Source of the DNA: Salinivenus sp.
GTDB lineage: Bacteria; Bacteroidota; Rhodothermia; Rhodothermales; Salinibacteraceae
Reading direction: 5' to 3'
Assembly: GCA_018609755.1 (NCBI GenBank)
Contig: JAHENZ010000144.1
Location: 1 to 36,948, forward strand
Length of the DNA: 36,948 nt
Translations under genes and position numbers: made by a program
Part shown: one piece after another, positions 15,572-23,944 of the stretch
How positions within the stretch are numbered: the stretch's first letter is position 1
How the letters are laid out: every line of letters begins with the position of its first letter
Notes under the pieces: generated by a model
Database searches by the model: none
Seen by the model: the letters and a program-made list of their open reading frames with translations, nothing else
Told to the model about the DNA's origin: nothing

Positions 15572-17056
15572 TCACAGATCCGTTGCCCGGAAGCCCGCGG
15601 CCAGGGTGTAGCGTTGTCGGTGAAGCAGTCGGCCCAGTCCTCTCATCCAGATCGGGGCGGTGCCCAGTCCGAGCAGTCCGAGTCCCGCGAGTATCCAGAG
15701 CGCCGGCTCGAGCCCAACGCCGAAGAAGAGCGTGAGGGGAAGAGTAATGAGCGCCGCGATTGAGATCATGGCGAGGGACGTGTTGCCCTGGTGGTTAAAA
15801 AACGCCGTTTGGTTGACAGCGAGTGCTGTGCGGTTCCACGTGCCCAGCAGAAGAAACGCAGGGGCGCTGACGCCGAGGTTGTAGAGCAGCAGGGCGGCCA
15901 ACGTGTCCAGAAGACCGGGTGCCTGCCACGCCACGATCGGCAGCACCGTGAGGACCGAACACAGGCAGAGTCCGGCGAACAGAGCGAACTGAGACTGGAT
16001 GAGCGTTCGAGGGATCGGGGGGCGAGCTAAAAGCACGTCGAAGTGGTTCCCGTGCCAGGCAAGTCCGCCAAACTGGAAGTAGGGGGAGGCGAGTGAGGCG
16101 GTTAGCAAAAAGCCAAAAAGCATTTCTAGAAAGGGGTCTCCGCTGAGCTGTGGCCCCATAAAGACGACCAGCCCAATGGTGAGTGGCACGTTCAGGAGGA
16201 GCATCTGGCGGGGACGCTTGTTGCGCAGGATGAGCATGATGCTCAATTGGACGAGGGACGCCGTCTGTCCCTTCAGGCCGAGCTCCCGCAGTCCCGTCAG
16301 CCGCGGCGTCACCCGGGCGCCCGTGCTCGTCTCCTCCCCAACGGCGTAGAGACGGGTCCGCAGGGCCTGATGGGCTGCCCACCCCGCCGCGACGGCACCG
16401 GTCGCCAGTACGATGAGGGGAAGCGGCCGCCCGGTGCTCAGCCCGTCAAAGCACCACGCCGACGCGAGACGGAGACTCCCGAGGCCGAGTGCGTCCAGCC
16501 CGAGGCCCGCAGCGAAAAGCACGGCCGTGCCGAGTACGACGCTCGGATTCCGGTCCCAGGCGACCCGCAGCAGGCTGTTCGCAAACTGGCTGAGGATTAA
16601 AACCAGCAAAACTCCCGTTGCCCAATACGCCATTCCGACCGCAGAGGCCGACGGCCCGACCGTGCTCGCCCCGAGCGCTCCCAGGAGCACGAGGGGCAGC
16701 AGATTGAACAGGCTCAGTGCCGAGGTGACCTGCAGGAGGCGTGTGAGCCGCCCCTTCGGGATCGGCAGGGAGCGGTATGGCCGGACGGCACTGCCCGCCG
16801 ATCGCTGTAGGACAAACCGGCCGACAGTGAGCATAACCATTCCGTGAAGCAGGTACGCATTGAGCAGTCGAAGGGGATCCCGCTCGGGTGTCATCTCCGC
16901 CACGACGTCGGGATAGAACCAGCCGAGGCCGACGAACAACACGCCGAAGTACACGGCGGCGATGGCGAGAAAAATCGTCGTCACGAGGTTGCGGCCCCAG
17001 TTTGTTGAGCGCCACTGCTGGGTCCACTGGTGGCGCAGCGCATCGAGGAGGGTCAT
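15572..17056 (-). CDS. DUF5687-like ABC permease, copy 2
   Basis: Polytopic membrane protein, 494 residues, about 12 hydrophobic segments. It begins MTLLDALRHQWTQQWRST and shares with copy 3 the FVLQRSAGSAVRPYRSLPI block and the motif LAWHGNHFDVLLARPP in the middle. Together with copy 1 (39 nt upstream) and the ATPase it forms a minus-strand operon, which would make a heteromeric exporter or two alternative permeases served by one ATPase. The 13-nt gap to the convergent two-TM gene leaves no room for a private terminator. The DUF5687 assignment is from motif memory; substrate unknown. Confidence 0.8.
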   Translation of the reverse strand: MTLLDALRHQWTQQWRSTNWGRNLVTTIFLAIAAVYFGVLFVGLGWFYPDVVAEMTPERDPLRLLNAYLLHGMVMLTVGRFVLQRSAGSAVRPYRSLPIPKGRLTRLLQVTSALSLFNLLPLVLLGALGASTVGPSASAVGMAYWATGVLLVLILSQFANSLLRVAWDRNPSVVLGTAVLFAAGLGLDALGLGSLRLASAWCFDGLSTGRPLPLIVLATGAVAAGWAAHQALRTRLYAVGEETSTGARVTPRLTGLRELGLKGQTASLVQLSIMLILRNKRPRQMLLLNVPLTIGLVVFMGPQLSGDPFLEMLFGFLLTASLASPYFQFGGLAWHGNHFDVLLARPPIPRTLIQSQFALFAGLCLCSVLTVLPIVAWQAPGLLDTLAALLLYNLGVSAPAFLLLGTWNRTALAVNQTAFFNHQGNTSLAMISIAALITLPLTLFFGVGLEPALWILAGLGLLGLGTAPIWMRGLGRLLHRQRYTLAAGFRATDL

Positions 17057-17095
17057 GGCAACGCGTGAATGCGTTCAGAGAAGAGCGACGATGGC

Positions 17096-18592
17096 TCAAA
17101 TTGGCTCGTTTTCCCGAAAGCTTTTGAGCATTTCGTACCGGTTGCGATCAAGGCCGGAGGCAAGTGGGGTTTGCGTCCAGACGTGAACGAGGAGACCGAC
17201 TAGTCCAAGCCCGCCCATTCCCGCGGACATCCTCCACCAAATTCCGGAGCCATCGGCGATTGTAAATGCGGTCATAGGGAGAAATGCTAGAAGAAGGGCT
17301 GGCAGGGCGTGGAAGTCATTCCTGAACGAGAAGTGTGAGGCCGACAGGTCCACGGGCTTCCGTATATACAAGCCTATCCAGACGAATCCGGGAATGGTAA
17401 TCCCCCACCACCAGACGACACAAGCAGCGAGAAATCCCGCTTTATGAACCGGGAAGGCCGAACTGATGATGAGCAAGAGAACCGTTCCCGGCACTGCACA
17501 GATCCACAGTGACACGAGCTTTGATACCACCAGGTCCTGAAGTCGATGCGGTTCAGTAAAGAGGCCATCGGCATGACTGGAAGAGGCCCCAAATATGATG
17601 GGACCCAGTCCGAGCGAAGGACCTGGAATTCCAGCGGTACAGGCTATAATGAAGAAAAGTGAGTCAGAAGGGGGCTTCGCGAAGAGAATCGAGGCGATTC
17701 CCCAAAGGTACAAGCAGGCTAGTAGGAAAAGAGTATAGAGTGTCATGCCCCGCAGCCGGCGTGTGCGGAGAATTTGTCGCAACTCCAGCGCCACGAGGGG
17801 GCCTGCCGGGAGGTTCTGCGCGACCCAGCGGTAGGCTGCTCGTCCCCACCGTGAGGGCCCGCCGATCCGCCGCGACGTGCGCCGATCCACCTCCAGCCGC
17901 ACCTGCATCGTACGAAACAGCGCCGCGTACGTCGCCCCTGTCGCCCCCGTCGTGACCACGAGCCCAATGGCCGGCGCGCCGAAGACAAACCGGGACGCCG
18001 TTCGAAAAAGATCCGGCCCCGCCAGTGCGTCGACGGCAAAGAGCCCGGCACTCCCGGCCAGCCCGGCGAGCAGCCATCGCGGCCGACGGCCCAGCAGCAG
18101 ATGAAGGAGGTTCGCCCCGTAGCTCGGGAGGACCACTGCCAGCAGGAGGGCGGAAGCGAGCCACGCGGCGGCCTTGACCGGCGACACCGCCGCCACCACC
18201 TCGCCCGCCCACACCGGCCCCACCAGCACGACGGCAAACAGCGTATGGAGCGAGAGCAGCGACAGCGCCGCCTGCCCGTGCAGCAGGCGGGTCCGCGAGA
18301 TCGGCAGTGAGACGTACGGTGCCACGCGCTCCGACGGCGGTGACTGCAGAAAGAAGCGGCTCGCCGTCAGGGCGGGCACCAGGTACAACATCGCGCCGTT
18401 GATGAGGCGCAAGGCGCTGGCGTCCGGGTACAGCTCGCGCAGCACGTCGCCCAGCACGTAGCCGAACAGCCCCAGCGGGAAGAGCAACAAGACCAACAGG
18501 GCCAGCAGCACGATCTGGCCGGCTACGGTGCCGGTGCCCCACGATGGGCAGCTCGTGACGCGGTGCCGGAGCAGGATGCGTAGGGCGCACAT
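17096..18592 (-). CDS. DUF5687-like ABC permease, copy 1
   Basis: Polytopic membrane protein, 498 residues, first permease after the ATPase (48 nt gap). It retains the family block FFLQSPPSERVAPYVSLPISRTRLL but is the most diverged copy. The WHGxxFD motif of copies 2 and 3 is here replaced by ASSSHADGLFTEP. Base composition changes inside the gene: the N-terminal half (about 17760-18592) is near 70% GC while the C-terminal half (17096-about 17740) is near 50%, by counting sample lines. The reading frame is intact across this step, so it looks like a recombined or domain-swapped gene rather than a broken one. Confidence 0.78.
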   Translation of the reverse strand: MCALRILLRHRVTSCPSWGTGTVAGQIVLLALLVLLLFPLGLFGYVLGDVLRELYPDASALRLINGAMLYLVPALTASRFFLQSPPSERVAPYVSLPISRTRLLHGQAALSLLSLHTLFAVVLVGPVWAGEVVAAVSPVKAAAWLASALLLAVVLPSYGANLLHLLLGRRPRWLLAGLAGSAGLFAVDALAGPDLFRTASRFVFGAPAIGLVVTTGATGATYAALFRTMQVRLEVDRRTSRRIGGPSRWGRAAYRWVAQNLPAGPLVALELRQILRTRRLRGMTLYTLFLLACLYLWGIASILFAKPPSDSLFFIIACTAGIPGPSLGLGPIIFGASSSHADGLFTEPHRLQDLVVSKLVSLWICAVPGTVLLLIISSAFPVHKAGFLAACVVWWWGITIPGFVWIGLYIRKPVDLSASHFSFRNDFHALPALLLAFLPMTAFTIADGSGIWWRMSAGMGGLGLVGLLVHVWTQTPLASGLDRNRYEMLKSFRENEPI

Positions 18593-18640
18593 GTCGAGGG
18601 GAGCGACTTGGAAGGACCGACGAGCGCTGACGTTGGTCCA

Positions 18641-19369
18641 CTACGCCTCCGCGGGCTCCGTTTCCTTCGGCCGGATCGTATCGCGGAAGTAGGTGGTGAG
18701 GTCCTCCAGCGTGTCCGGGTCGGTCGGCTCATCGCGCACAATCTCGCCGGCTTCGAGAATCGCAATTCGGTCGCTCACGTCCGTTACGTGGCCGAGGTCG
18801 TGGCTGGAGATGAGCATCGTGGCGTCGCCCCGCCGCTCCTGCAGCAGCTCCTTCAGTTGAATCTGCGAACGGGGATCGAGGCTCGCAAACGGCTCGTCGA
18901 ACACCAGCAGGTCCGGCTCCGGTAGAAGAGCGGCGATCAGGCCGGCCTTGTTCTTGTTGCCGGTGGAGAGATCCCGAATGTACTTCGTGGTGTCCCCAAT
19001 CGGCTCGTCGACGTAGAAGTCCGTAAAAGACTGGAGGCGGTCGTTCACCTCCGCTTCGCTCAGGTCGTAGGTTTGCCCCACGAAGTGCCAGTACTCGTCC
19101 GGCGTCAGGAAGTCGATCAGGAACGACGGGCCGAGGTAGGAGCCGGTGCGCGTCTTCCAGTCGAACGTGTCGGCCACGGCCTCCCCGTCGAGTTGCACGG
19201 TGCCCGCGTCGGCACGAATGAGGTCGAGGACGAGACGGAGGAAGGTCGTTTTGCCCGCTCCGTTGTTGCCGACGAGGCCGAAGGCGGTACCGGCGTCGAT
19301 GGAGAGGTTGGGGAGCGAGAGTTCGAAATTGTCGTAGCGCTTCGTGAGATGATCGGTCGTGAGGTGCAT
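18641..19369 (-). CDS. ABC transporter ATP-binding protein (ABC-2 exporter type)
   Basis: Single-domain ABC ATPase, 242 residues. Walker A is VGNNGAGKTT (33-42), followed by the Q-loop region. The signature reads LSTGNKNKAGL (134-144), a non-LSGGQ variant common in ABC-2 export ATPases. Walker B is LLVFDEP with catalytic Glu159, then the D-loop SLDP and switch His190 (SSHD). The ATG at 19369 gives the normal family start a few residues before the first strand; upstream codons in frame reach 19627 but lack family sequence. It is the first gene of a minus-strand operon with two permeases. It is the only ATPase in the window for three homologous permeases. The C-terminus is acidic and unstructured. 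Confidence 0.93.
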   Translation of the reverse strand: MHLTTDHLTKRYDNFELSLPNLSIDAGTAFGLVGNNGAGKTTFLRLVLDLIRADAGTVQLDGEAVADTFDWKTRTGSYLGPSFLIDFLTPDEYWHFVGQTYDLSEAEVNDRLQSFTDFYVDEPIGDTTKYIRDLSTGNKNKAGLIAALLPEPDLLVFDEPFASLDPRSQIQLKELLQERRGDATMLISSHDLGHVTDVSDRIAILEAGEIVRDEPTDPDTLEDLTTYFRDTIRPKETEPAEA

Positions 19370-19836
19370 GGTGCGAAGGAGGGTTCTGGAGAAACGAATC
19401 CTGTACGGGACAGGGCGATCGCATGTTAATAGCTCCTTCGAGCGATGGAGACTCTGCTGTGTCTGGTTCGCAGGTAAAATGCCGAGAATGTACGGGCGAA
19501 AGGGGGAACGGGAGTGTGGGGGCACTGACAGTCTGCCCTCTGTAAACGGGTGCAAGCAGCCGTCGTCGTTAAGATGCGATTGCCGTACGGGAGGCAAGGA
19601 CCATCCCATGCGAGCATTACAGGCCAAAAATGGCGCTAAAACAGCGCTTCATCAAGCCCCTCTGCCCAGTGTGGATTTTCCAGGTTCGGGCAGCGGCCCT
19701 CGTTCTGAGGTTGAGAACGATGCATGGCATCGACGTAACCATCGTGTTGGTCACGGGACTGGAGGGAACGGAGATTGCCGTCGAGCGTGCAGCATACGTT
19801 GCACCTAAACAAAACTCTACCTAGACATCCTTCGAC
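19370..19836. other. Divergent intergenic region, no gene seen
   Basis: 467 bases between the ABC ATPase and the sugar dehydrogenase, which are divergent, so it must hold both promoters. Open frames crossing it have atypical composition (many Cys, Arg, Trp) and no start context. A short hairpin (GCGCT..AGCGC near 19632-19646) is the only structure noticed. No tRNA. Confidence 0.45.
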
Positions 19837-21030
19837 ATGACGTCAGTTCGAATATCCCGTACCTTCATCCTTCTTCTTGCCTTCGTGCTGGGGGCCTGCA
19901 ACGCGAGTGGCGACGCCGAGTCGGACCAGAATGCCTCGTCGCCGCCGGGTGAGAACGTGGTGCTGGAGAAGGTAGAGTCGGAAGAGGCGACCTTCCGTGT
20001 CGTCCAGACGGTGGACAGTCTTTCGCACCCGTGGGGCGTCGATTGGTTGCCGGACGGGCGCATCCTCATCACCGAGCGGGGGGGCACGATGTATCTCGTG
20101 GATGGCGATCAGCGCACGGCGCTCTCCAACGTGCCGGACGTGTGGGCCGAGAACCAGGGCGGACTGCTCGACGTGCGCGTCGCGCCGAACTACGAAGAAA
20201 GCGGATGGATCTACTTTACCTACTCGAAGAAGGAGGGGGACAAGGGAGGCACCGTGCTCTCGCGGGCGAAGCTCGACGGCACGTCGCTCACCAGTGTCGA
20301 AGAGGTGTATCGTCAGACGCCGTTCCTGGAGCCGAACTACCACTTCGGGTCGCGGATTTCCTTTCTCGACGACGGTACGCTCGTCGTATCGATGGGCGAG
20401 AGGGGGCAGCGTCGAGAGCGAACGGTTGAGATTCCCACGCCGACCTCTTCTGTTGGAACCACGGTTCGCCTCAACATGGACGGCTCCGTGCCCGAGGACA
20501 ACCCGTTCGTAGGGAGCGACGAGGGCCTCGACGAGGTGTACAGCTACGGGCACAGGAATCAGCAGGGCATGGCCGTTCATTCGGAGACCGGCGCCATCTG
20601 GCAGAACGAGCACGGCCCGCACGGCGGCGACGAGCTGAACCTGGTGGAGGCCGGCAACAACTACGGCTGGTCGGAGGTGTCGTACGGCGACACGTACTCG
20701 GACCAGACGCCCATTGGAGGGGAGACTGCACCCGGCATCACGGATCCGGTGAAGTACTGGGATCCCTCGCCCGCCCTTTCGGGCATGACGTTCTACACAG
20801 GCGATAAATTCCCGAACTGGCAGAATCACGTTTTCATGGGTGCTCTTGCGCACCAGAAAATTCTCCGCCTCGAGCTCAACGACAATAATGAGGTGGCCCA
20901 CGAAGAGGTACTCCTTGAGACCGAAATCGGCCGCATTCGCGACGTGGCGACGGGCCCGGACGGCCACCTCTACGTCCTCACCGACATGCCGAATGGCGGC
21001 CTCTACCGACTGGAGCCCGTCGAATCGTAA
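19837..21030 (+). CDS. PQQ-dependent sugar dehydrogenase lipoprotein
   Basis: Soluble-aldose/glucose dehydrogenase (GSDH, YliI-like) family, 397 residues, a six-bladed propeller that oxidises sugars with PQQ. The N-terminus has a lipobox (LGAC, Cys21) and a Ser/Asn/Glu linker to about residue 50. Propeller motifs follow: HPWGVDWLPDGRILITERGG, NYHFGSRISF (His169/Arg173 region), the YSYGHRNQQGMA loop at about 236-246 and EHGPHGGDELN at 258-268, which in the family form the active site with the catalytic His and PQQ-contacting residues. The protein is full length. PQQ biosynthesis genes are not in the window. An unusually long terminator follows. No SD before the ATG. Confidence 0.92.
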   Translation: MTSVRISRTFILLLAFVLGACNASGDAESDQNASSPPGENVVLEKVESEEATFRVVQTVDSLSHPWGVDWLPDGRILITERGGTMYLVDGDQRTALSNVPDVWAENQGGLLDVRVAPNYEESGWIYFTYSKKEGDKGGTVLSRAKLDGTSLTSVEEVYRQTPFLEPNYHFGSRISFLDDGTLVVSMGERGQRRERTVEIPTPTSSVGTTVRLNMDGSVPEDNPFVGSDEGLDEVYSYGHRNQQGMAVHSETGAIWQNEHGPHGGDELNLVEAGNNYGWSEVSYGDTYSDQTPIGGETAPGITDPVKYWDPSPALSGMTFYTGDKFPNWQNHVFMGALAHQKILRLELNDNNEVAHEEVLLETEIGRIRDVATGPDGHLYVLTDMPNGGLYRLEPVES

Positions 21031-21072
21031 CCCGCTCTATCCTCATAGACGGCTTCCGAGCCAGCAGGAAAT

Positions 21073-21142
21073 GCCAGCTGTCGATGGCGGAGGACCCAGA
21101 GGGTCTGGATCTTTCGCCATCGACAGCTGGCTTTGTATTTTT
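21073..21142 (+). terminator. Very long perfect-stem terminator after the sugar dehydrogenase
   Basis: GCCAGCTGTCGATGGCG (21073-21089) is exactly complementary to CGCCATCGACAGCTGGC (21115-21131), a 17-bp uninterrupted stem. The loop holds its own small stem (GACCC/GGGTC), and TTTGTATTTTT follows. It is 42 nt after the stop codon and 62 nt before the next gene. Confidence 0.88.
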
Positions 21143-21203
21143 CCCAGATTTATGCGTAAGTTTGCGCTTCTGAGTCTCCTTCGGACGATCTATTTCTGAC
21201 GTC

Positions 21204-22520
21204 ATGCGGCTTTTTCGAGGCAGCCTGGTCGCGCTTTTGCTCGCCACCACTCCCCTCGCGTCTCCCGCTCAAGACCTGCTGAGCCACTACACGTTCGACG
21301 CCGGGCCGGCCAGCGGGACGGACTATCAGGATGGAGCAGTGATCCCAGATCAGAGCCCGAACGGACACGACCTGACGGTCGTCGGGTCGGGGCTCAGCTG
21401 GACCCCCGACGGCCAGGTGGAGGGGGCCATCCAGTTCGACGGAAGTGACGGCTTTCTCGAAGACGCCGACGCCGAGAATTACCTCAACGGCCGGACTGCA
21501 CTCACGGTCGTCGTCTGGGTAAAGTCCAACACGACGGGCACCAACAACGGCATCCTCACGAGCGAGCCTCCTGACAACGACGATCAGAACTGGTCGCTCC
21601 GGTACGATGCGGACGGCGACTTTGGGGGGGAGATGAACGTAATCAAGGGGGGCATCAACACCGAGGGCGGCAAGCAGGAGTACGAGAGCGCGTCCGACAT
21701 CCAGACGACCAACTGGCAGTTTCTGGCCCTCGTGTACGAGGATGGCGAGCCCCTTCGACTGTACGTCAACGGAAGCTTCAGCGCCCCGACGTACAATCCG
21801 GCGAATGCGAGTGGGACGACCACCGGGGCCACGACGCTGCGCATCGGGCAGGGGGCCAAGCAGGCTGGCGACCTCTGGGACGGGCGGATCGACGACCTTC
21901 GGATCTACGGCTCTGTGTTGAGCGAGACAGAGCTCGACCAGGTGTACGACACGACCCTGCCCGTGGAGCTAAGCCGCTTTCAGGTGCGGGCCGCCGGCGC
22001 CGATGCCCTCCTGCGGTGGGCGACGGCCAGCGAGACGAATAACGCCGGGTTTCGGGTTGAGCACCGGAGACCGGGGGCAGACGCGTGGACGCGCCATCAA
22101 TTCGTGGAGGGCGCCGGCACGACCCGCCAACCGCAGGACTACGAGATGCGAGTCCAGAATCTCCTGTCCGGCACCCACCAGTTTCGCCTCGTACAGGTAG
22201 ACCTGGACGGCACGACCCACGTCCACGCCTCAAGGTCGGTCACGATACGGCCCAATGACGGCGTCTCGCTGCGCGTGCGTCCCCATCCGATCCGCCAGCA
22301 GGGCCACGTGTCTCTGCACGCCTCGCCCCGAAAACCGGTGACCGTTGCCCTGTACGACGTGCTGGGGGAGCGCGTCCGGGTGCTTCATGAAGGTCCCCTC
22401 GGGGCCGGTGGTCACCTCCGGATTCCCGTCCCGGCGGCCTCACTCGCGAGTGGCACGTACTTCGTGCGGGTCGTGTCGGCGGAGGGGACCTACACGAGAC
22501 GCCTCGTTGTGACCCGTTGA
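21204..22520 (+). CDS. Secreted LamG-domain protein with C-terminal sorting-type domain
   Basis: Protein of 438 residues with a signal peptide (cleavage about residue 22, SPAQ). A LamG/concanavalin-like jelly roll spans about 24-245: HYTFDAGPASG, GAIQFDGSDGF, ALTVVVWVKSN, the WQFLALVYEDGEPLRLYVNG strand pair, GRIDDLRIYGSVLSETEL. It is joined by LPVELSRF to a fibronectin-like segment (LRWATASETNNAGFRVEHR), the usual linker in secreted Bacteroidota proteins. A last domain of about 80 residues (residues 355-438, VTVALYDVLGERVRVL to GTYFVRVVS) resembles the FlgD-Ig/T9SS type A C-terminal domain. It is likely exported to the cell surface and binds carbohydrate. It is convergent with the oxidoreductase, 22 nt apart. 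Confidence 0.85.
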   Translation: MRLFRGSLVALLLATTPLASPAQDLLSHYTFDAGPASGTDYQDGAVIPDQSPNGHDLTVVGSGLSWTPDGQVEGAIQFDGSDGFLEDADAENYLNGRTALTVVVWVKSNTTGTNNGILTSEPPDNDDQNWSLRYDADGDFGGEMNVIKGGINTEGGKQEYESASDIQTTNWQFLALVYEDGEPLRLYVNGSFSAPTYNPANASGTTTGATTLRIGQGAKQAGDLWDGRIDDLRIYGSVLSETELDQVYDTTLPVELSRFQVRAAGADALLRWATASETNNAGFRVEHRRPGADAWTRHQFVEGAGTTRQPQDYEMRVQNLLSGTHQFRLVQVDLDGTTHVHASRSVTIRPNDGVSLRVRPHPIRQQGHVSLHASPRKPVTVALYDVLGERVRVLHEGPLGAGGHLRIPVPAASLASGTYFVRVVSAEGTYTRRLVVTR

Positions 22521-22542
22521 CGGGCAGGTCCGGCGCGCCCCT

Positions 22543-23784
22543 CTACGGTGTCCACGTCCCCTGCTGCACGGCGGGCACGAAACTGTCGAGATTGTCGGGC
22601 TTCCACTCTAGGGTGCGCTCCTTCTCTGCGCTCATGTAGCAGGTCATGAGGAGCTCCACCACCTCCAGGCCGCTGTGGAAATCGAGCTTCGGCTGCGTGC
22701 CGTCGAGGAAGTGGCGGACGAAGTGCCGGTTTTCGCCCTCATAGCCGTAGGCGTCGGCCTCGTTGCCCACCACCGGCATGAGGCCCTGCTCGGCATTCTG
22801 CTTCTCGACGAGGTCCTCCCCGGCCTCCCCTTCGACCTCGCGGCTGAAGAACACCTCCGTCTCGGACTGCAGGGAGTTGTTTTCCATCGAGTACTCCGGT
22901 CCCAGCAGCTCCGATCGCAGCCGTAGACCCGCCCCGACGAAGGCCCAAGACGTCGTGGTTTCGCTGATGAGGGTGTTGCCCTCCTGGTCCTCGTACTCGA
23001 TCGTGGCGCGGGCGAAGTCCTCCGACGGTCGCTTCCGATAGTCGACGTCGCTCCCGTATCGCTCCTGGAGCAGGTCGGCATACTTGTCGCGCGTCCATTT
23101 GAGGCTCGCGATCTGGGCGGACACCTTCGTGGGGCGAATGCTGTCACGGGGCGCGCCCGGCTCGGTGAGCAGGTAGCGGGCGACCTCCACGCTGTGGCAC
23201 ATCATGTCGTTGAGGACGCCGCCGCCCTGCTGGTCCCCCTTCCAGAACCAGGGGGCGTGGGGCCCGCTGTGCTCCTCGGCGGCTCGTGCCAGGTACGGAC
23301 GGCCCGTGAGTGCCGCGCCGCGGTCCCAGATAATTTCCCGACCGCGTTGCAGGCCCGGAGAGAAGAGCTGGTCTTCGAGATAGCCGTGCAGCACGTCCGC
23401 CTCCTCTACGAGCTCTACCATGCGCTTCGCTTCCGGCACGGTCCGGGCGAGAGGCTTCTCGCAGGCAATGCCCACGAGGTTCGCTCCGGCGTCCAGCGCC
23501 TCCACGATTTCCTCCATGTTCTCGATGCGGGCGTGGTTGGGCCCGGCAATCCAGATCGCGTCGATCTCCGGCGCCTCTACCATCTCGCCGATCGAGTCGA
23601 AAGCCTGTGCGTCGCCCACGCGCTTTTCCCGCGCGAGGGTAGCGGCCTCTTCCGCGTGATCGCGATTCGGGCTCCACACGCCCCGCACGTCGGCGTCGCG
23701 CACCGCCTGCCACGAGTCGATGTGAAATTGGGCAATGAAGCCACTACCAATAAAGCCGATGCCGAGCCGCTGACGGTCTGCCAT
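22543..23784 (-). CDS. Gfo/Idh/MocA family oxidoreductase
   Basis: NAD(P)-dependent sugar/polyol dehydrogenase family, 413 residues, cytoplasmic (no signal peptide). The Rossmann fold opens with LGIGFIGSGFIAQFHIDSW (GxGxxA type), then IDAIWIAGPNHARIENM and the family motif CEKPLART near residue 108. The C-terminal domain holds GGGVLNDMMCHSVEVARYLL, with the HS.E.A.Y pattern that carries the catalytic His. Substrate cannot be read from sequence. It lies 107 nt downstream of a perfect LacI-type palindrome and next to a secreted alpha-L-fucosidase, separated from it by a stress-protein gene. A role in sugar (perhaps fucose) use is therefore an inference from context. Confidence 0.9.
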   Translation of the reverse strand: MADRQRLGIGFIGSGFIAQFHIDSWQAVRDADVRGVWSPNRDHAEEAATLAREKRVGDAQAFDSIGEMVEAPEIDAIWIAGPNHARIENMEEIVEALDAGANLVGIACEKPLARTVPEAKRMVELVEEADVLHGYLEDQLFSPGLQRGREIIWDRGAALTGRPYLARAAEEHSGPHAPWFWKGDQQGGGVLNDMMCHSVEVARYLLTEPGAPRDSIRPTKVSAQIASLKWTRDKYADLLQERYGSDVDYRKRPSEDFARATIEYEDQEGNTLISETTTSWAFVGAGLRLRSELLGPEYSMENNSLQSETEVFFSREVEGEAGEDLVEKQNAEQGLMPVVGNEADAYGYEGENRHFVRHFLDGTQPKLDFHSGLEVVELLMTCYMSAEKERTLEWKPDNLDSFVPAVQQGTWTP

Positions 23785-23882
23785 GGGGTGGGAATGTTAG
23801 GAGGAAAAAGAAGGAACGGGATTACCGATAATTGGCAGTGGGGGCGACAGAGTCAAGAGCGCGAACGCAGAATCGACCGAAA

Positions 23883-23898
23883 TTGGAACCGGTTCCAA
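23883..23898. promoter_or_regulatory. LacI/GalR-type operator palindrome
   Basis: TTGGAACCGGTTCCAA is a perfect 16-bp palindrome with a central CG, the form typical of LacI-family repressor sites. It lies in the 160-nt gap upstream of the Gfo/Idh/MocA gene, whose ATG is about 100 nt away. A second partial copy (GGCCGGTTCGG) follows at 23904-23914. No lacI-type gene is in the window. Confidence 0.65.
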
Positions 23899-23944
23899 CA
23901 GGGGGCCGGTTCGGTATTTTCGCTGAGGGAGCCGTTCAGTATTC

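Noticed and set aside
19359-19808. Open frame in the ATPase/sugar dehydrogenase spacer
   Set aside because: Cys-, Arg- and Trp-rich with no hydrophobic core pattern, overlapping the divergent promoter region.
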